Assembly (NCBI GenBank): GCA_020002185.1
Contig: CM034533.1
Coordinates: 39,940,743-40,004,742, forward strand
Direction of reading: 5' to 3'
Length of the DNA stretch: 64,000 bases
Source of the DNA: Paraescarpia echinospica
Taxonomy: Eukaryota; Annelida; Polychaeta; Sabellida; Siboglinidae
Made by a program: the position numbers and the translations under genes. This document shows, one piece after another, positions 61,335 through 64,000 of this stretch (the first letter of the stretch is position 1; each line of letters opens with the position of its first letter). The notes beneath the pieces are model-generated. The model was given only the letters and a program-made list of their open reading frames with translations. It ran no database searches and was not told the DNA's origin.

Positions 61335-61565
61335 ATTTACACGAATGGCTACGTCACTTTTGGACTGAACTTCGAGAGGCGCAACCCTGACAGACTGCAC
61401 ACTGGGATGCTGAGTTACGCCAAACGCAAGGACGCAGAGAGGCAAGGATTCGCTATGCTGGCGCCCCTTTGGACGGACATTGATGCTTTTTCTGGGCAAT
61501 ACCATTACCACATATACGACCTCACAAAACCAGGACCATCCTCCACGGATCAGGCTCGTGTTAAG
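61335..61565 (+). CDS. Mucin gene exon: NIDO-like domain core
   Basis: Starts in phase 0 after GTTGTTCAG. It encodes IYTNGYVTFGLNFERRN, LSYAKRKDAERQGFAML, APLWTDIDAF and SGQYHYHIYDL. YTNGYVTFG and APLWTDID are the two most recognisable NIDO blocks (in nidogen and MUC4, roughly V.TNG..SFG and IAP.W.DVD). The donor is placed at AAG|GTCTGA (61565/61566). It is weak but is followed at once by a stop in frame, so an exon end here or slightly upstream is required. Later exons lie beyond this window. Confidence 0.8.
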
Positions 61566-62510
61566 GTCTGATATACACTTTTTATCTGTATTATTTATTA
61601 TTAAATCGTTAGTGATATGTCTTCTATTAAATGTGATAAAGTTCCTATTTTTACAAAACATCACTAGGGCACTACTCTGTAATGCTTTTTTTAAGGGAAA
61701 TAAAGACAATTGTTTGGACCTAGTGTTAATACTATCTAACTGTTCGCAAAACAATCAAGAGTATCACTTCAGTGGTTTACTAAGAATGTATTTGCCTCTG
61801 ATATTCCCTATGATTCTGTAACTATGGTACACCTGTAACAACTGTTGTAGTGCCACTCCGTAACATTTTTACTTGTTACAGCGACAGAGCAAATTTTGCA
61901 AAGAAAATCACGTATCACGGCTGGGTCTGCTGTAGGCATACTAGCTGTCGAAATATACAAGTCACAATATACATACAATAATGTGTTTCTTCACTGAAAA
62001 TGGCATAATCAGCTAAGGAAATATGACTTTGTTTAGTTTCTATTAAGTCTTTTAGACGCATAGACACACTGATGTCTTTTATTTCCCTTTAAGTAATTTC
62101 TGTGCATATTTACTGAGATACGTTTTTTAATTTTCATATTCTAGTTACATTTACTAAACCTATGTTAGAGATAATTTTATTTAATATAGCTTATTTTATT
62201 TCGGCTTTGTGGTATGTTCTACTTGTTTTAATGAACATGGAAAGCACGTTGAGCAGCTGAGAACGGGGCGGGCGGTATACAAATATTCTAACTGCTGGGT
62301 GGTAAATCATGTTAAATGTTGTAACATTTGTTAAACCTTGTTAAATAACGCAGCACGCCACTGACCACGCCCGAGAGGAAATACTCAAGAATGGAGGCGT
62401 GTCCGTTACTAATGTCACTTGGGTGATGGTGATCACGTGGGATCGCGTACTTCCCCGGATGTACCGGTCGGCATTCTATGATTCGGTGAGTGGATGAAGG
62501 GTGGTCGCAG
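61566..62510 (+). other. Mucin gene intron (start), nothing recognised
   Basis: AT-rich DNA without an EGF, AMOP or VWD exon that I can see. Confidence 0.6.
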
Positions 62511-64000
62511 AAGTGTGCAAAGTCCCAAACATTGTAGATCATTCCGGGTGTGTGTGGTGGGTTGGTCGTCACCACGTAACTGAAGTGTGCAAAGTCCCAA
62601 ACATTGTAGATCATTCCGCGTGTGTGTGGTGGGTTGGTCGTCACCACGTAACAGAAGTGTGCAAAGTCCCAAACATTGTAGATCATTCCGGGTGTGTGTG
62701 GTGGGTTGGTCATCACCACGTAACAGAAGTGTGCAAAGTCCCAAACATTGTAGATCATTCCGCGTGTGTGTGGTGGGTTGGTCGTCACCACGTAACAGAA
62801 GTGTGCAAAGTCCCAAACATTGTAGATCATTCCACGTGTGTGTGGTGGGTTGGTTGTCACCACGTAACAGAAGTGTACAAAGTCCCAAACATTGTAGATC
62901 ATTCCGGGTGTGTGTGGTGGGTTGGTCATCACCACATAACAGAAGTGTGCAAAGTCCCAAACATTGTAGATCATTCCGGGTGTGTGTGGTGGGTTGGTCG
63001 TCACCACGTAACAGAAGTGTACAAAGTCCCAAACATTGTAGATCATTCCGGGTGTGTGTGGTGGGTTGGTCGTCACCACGTAACAGAAGTGTGCAAAGTC
63101 CCAAACATTGTAGATCATTCCGGGTGTGTGTGGTGGGTTGGTCGTCACCACGTAACAGAAGTGTGCAAAGTCCCAAACATTGTAGATCATTCCGGGTGTG
63201 TGTGGTGGGTTGGTCATCACCACGTAACAGAAGTGTGCAAAGTCCCAAACATTGTAGATCATTCCGCGTGTGTGTGGTGGGTTGGTCGTCACCACGTAAC
63301 AGAAGTGTGCAAAGTCCCAAACATTGTAGATCATTCCGGGTGTGTGTGGTGGGTTAGTCTTCACCACGTAACAGAAGTGTGCAAAGTCCCAAACATTGTA
63401 GATCATTCCGGGTGTGTGTGGTGGGTTGGTCATCACCACATAACAGAAGTGTGCAAAGTCCCAAACATTGTAGATCATTCCGCGTGTGTGTGGTGGGTTG
63501 GTCGTCACCACGTAACAGAAGTGTGCAAAGTCCCAAACATTGTAGATCATTCCGGGTGTGTGTGGTGGGTTAGTCTTCACCACGTAACAGAAGTGTGCAA
63601 AGTCCCAAACATTGTAGATCATTCCGGGTGTGTGTGGTGGGTTGGTCATCACCACATAACAGAAGTGTGCAAAGTCCCAAACATTGTAGATCATTCCGCG
63701 TGTGTGTGGTGGGTTGGTCGTCACCACGTAACAGAAGTGTACAAAGTCCCAAACATTGTAGATCATTCCGGGTGTGTGTGGTGGGTTGGTCGTCACCACG
63801 TAACAGAAGTGTCCAAAGTCCCAAACATTGTAGATCATTCCGGGTGTGTGTGGTGGGTTGGTCGTCACCACGTAACTGAAGTGTGCAAAGTCCCAAACAT
63901 TGTAGATCATTCCGCGTGTGTGTGGTGGGTTGGTTGTCATCACGTAACAGAAGTGTACAAAGTCCCAAACATTGTAGATCATTCCGGGTGTGTGTGGTGG
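62511..64000. repeat. 72-bp satellite, about 20.7 copies, running off the window
   Basis: Units start at 62511 and recur every 72 bp (AAGTGTGCAAAGTCCCAAAC...). Because 72 is a multiple of 3, frames stay open on both strands (antisense MIYNVWDFAHFCYVV), giving ORFs up to 556 codons that I do not regard as genes. Copies from 63231 show a 3-unit (216-bp) super-period in the GCG/GGG and CGTC/CTTC/CATC variants. It lies in or after the mucin intron. Confidence 0.96.

Noticed and set aside
62312..63982. 556-codon minus-strand frame and shorter plus-strand frames
   Set aside because: Produced by the 72-bp satellite whose length is a multiple of 3; no non-repeat domain.

Overview
This is eukaryotic genomic DNA from a metazoan, most likely a marine invertebrate. 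A mollusc is my best guess: the genes have introns, the extracellular protein is of mucin/EGF/NIDO type, decayed non-LTR retrotransposons and a tRNA-derived SINE are present, and tandem satellites are dense. The phylum is inference, because no single-copy marker gene lies in the window. There are no prokaryotic operons, rRNA genes, CRISPR arrays or convincing functional tRNA genes.

Layout. 1-13 kb holds no gene I can defend. It contains a 43-bp satellite (941-1198), a 47-bp satellite (3907-4991) whose every unit carries a perfect CRE palindrome, a MITE-like element (5742-6283), a 1000-N assembly gap (6785-7784), a long AG microsatellite and a SINE (about 12035-12380). 13.6-25.6 kb is a retrotransposon graveyard. 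It holds two minus-strand endonuclease/RT elements, an ORF1 split by a plus-strand L2/CR1-like 3' end, an RTE-like RT tail with an internal 49-bp expansion, and a plus-strand RT scrap, interleaved with 28-, 46- and 74-bp satellites. 26.9-32.7 kb is a tandem duplication of about 440 bp whose second copy was split by a 4.96-kb CR1-like element with a 5-bp target-site duplication.

32.7-61.6 kb carries the one substantial host gene, on the plus strand and continuing beyond the window. One exon of about 22.5 kb encodes a signal peptide, roughly 930 copies of an 8-residue Thr-rich unit (E-A-P-T5) and a first EGF domain. Four phase-1 EGF exons follow, with a dead EGF exon in the first intron, and then two exons of a NIDO-like domain. 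This is a giant secreted or membrane mucin of the MUC4/NIDO-mucin kind. Its missing 3' end would be expected to carry AMOP and VWD domains and possibly a membrane anchor. One EGF exon plus its intron has been tandemly duplicated recently.

From 62.5 kb to the end, an intron of the mucin gene holds a 72-bp satellite that runs off the window.

How the parts relate: the gene appears to have grown by tandem duplication at several scales. These are the 24-bp unit, higher-order blocks of 0.5-3 kb, whole EGF exon-intron cassettes, and the upstream 440-bp segment. The surrounding DNA shows the same tendency.
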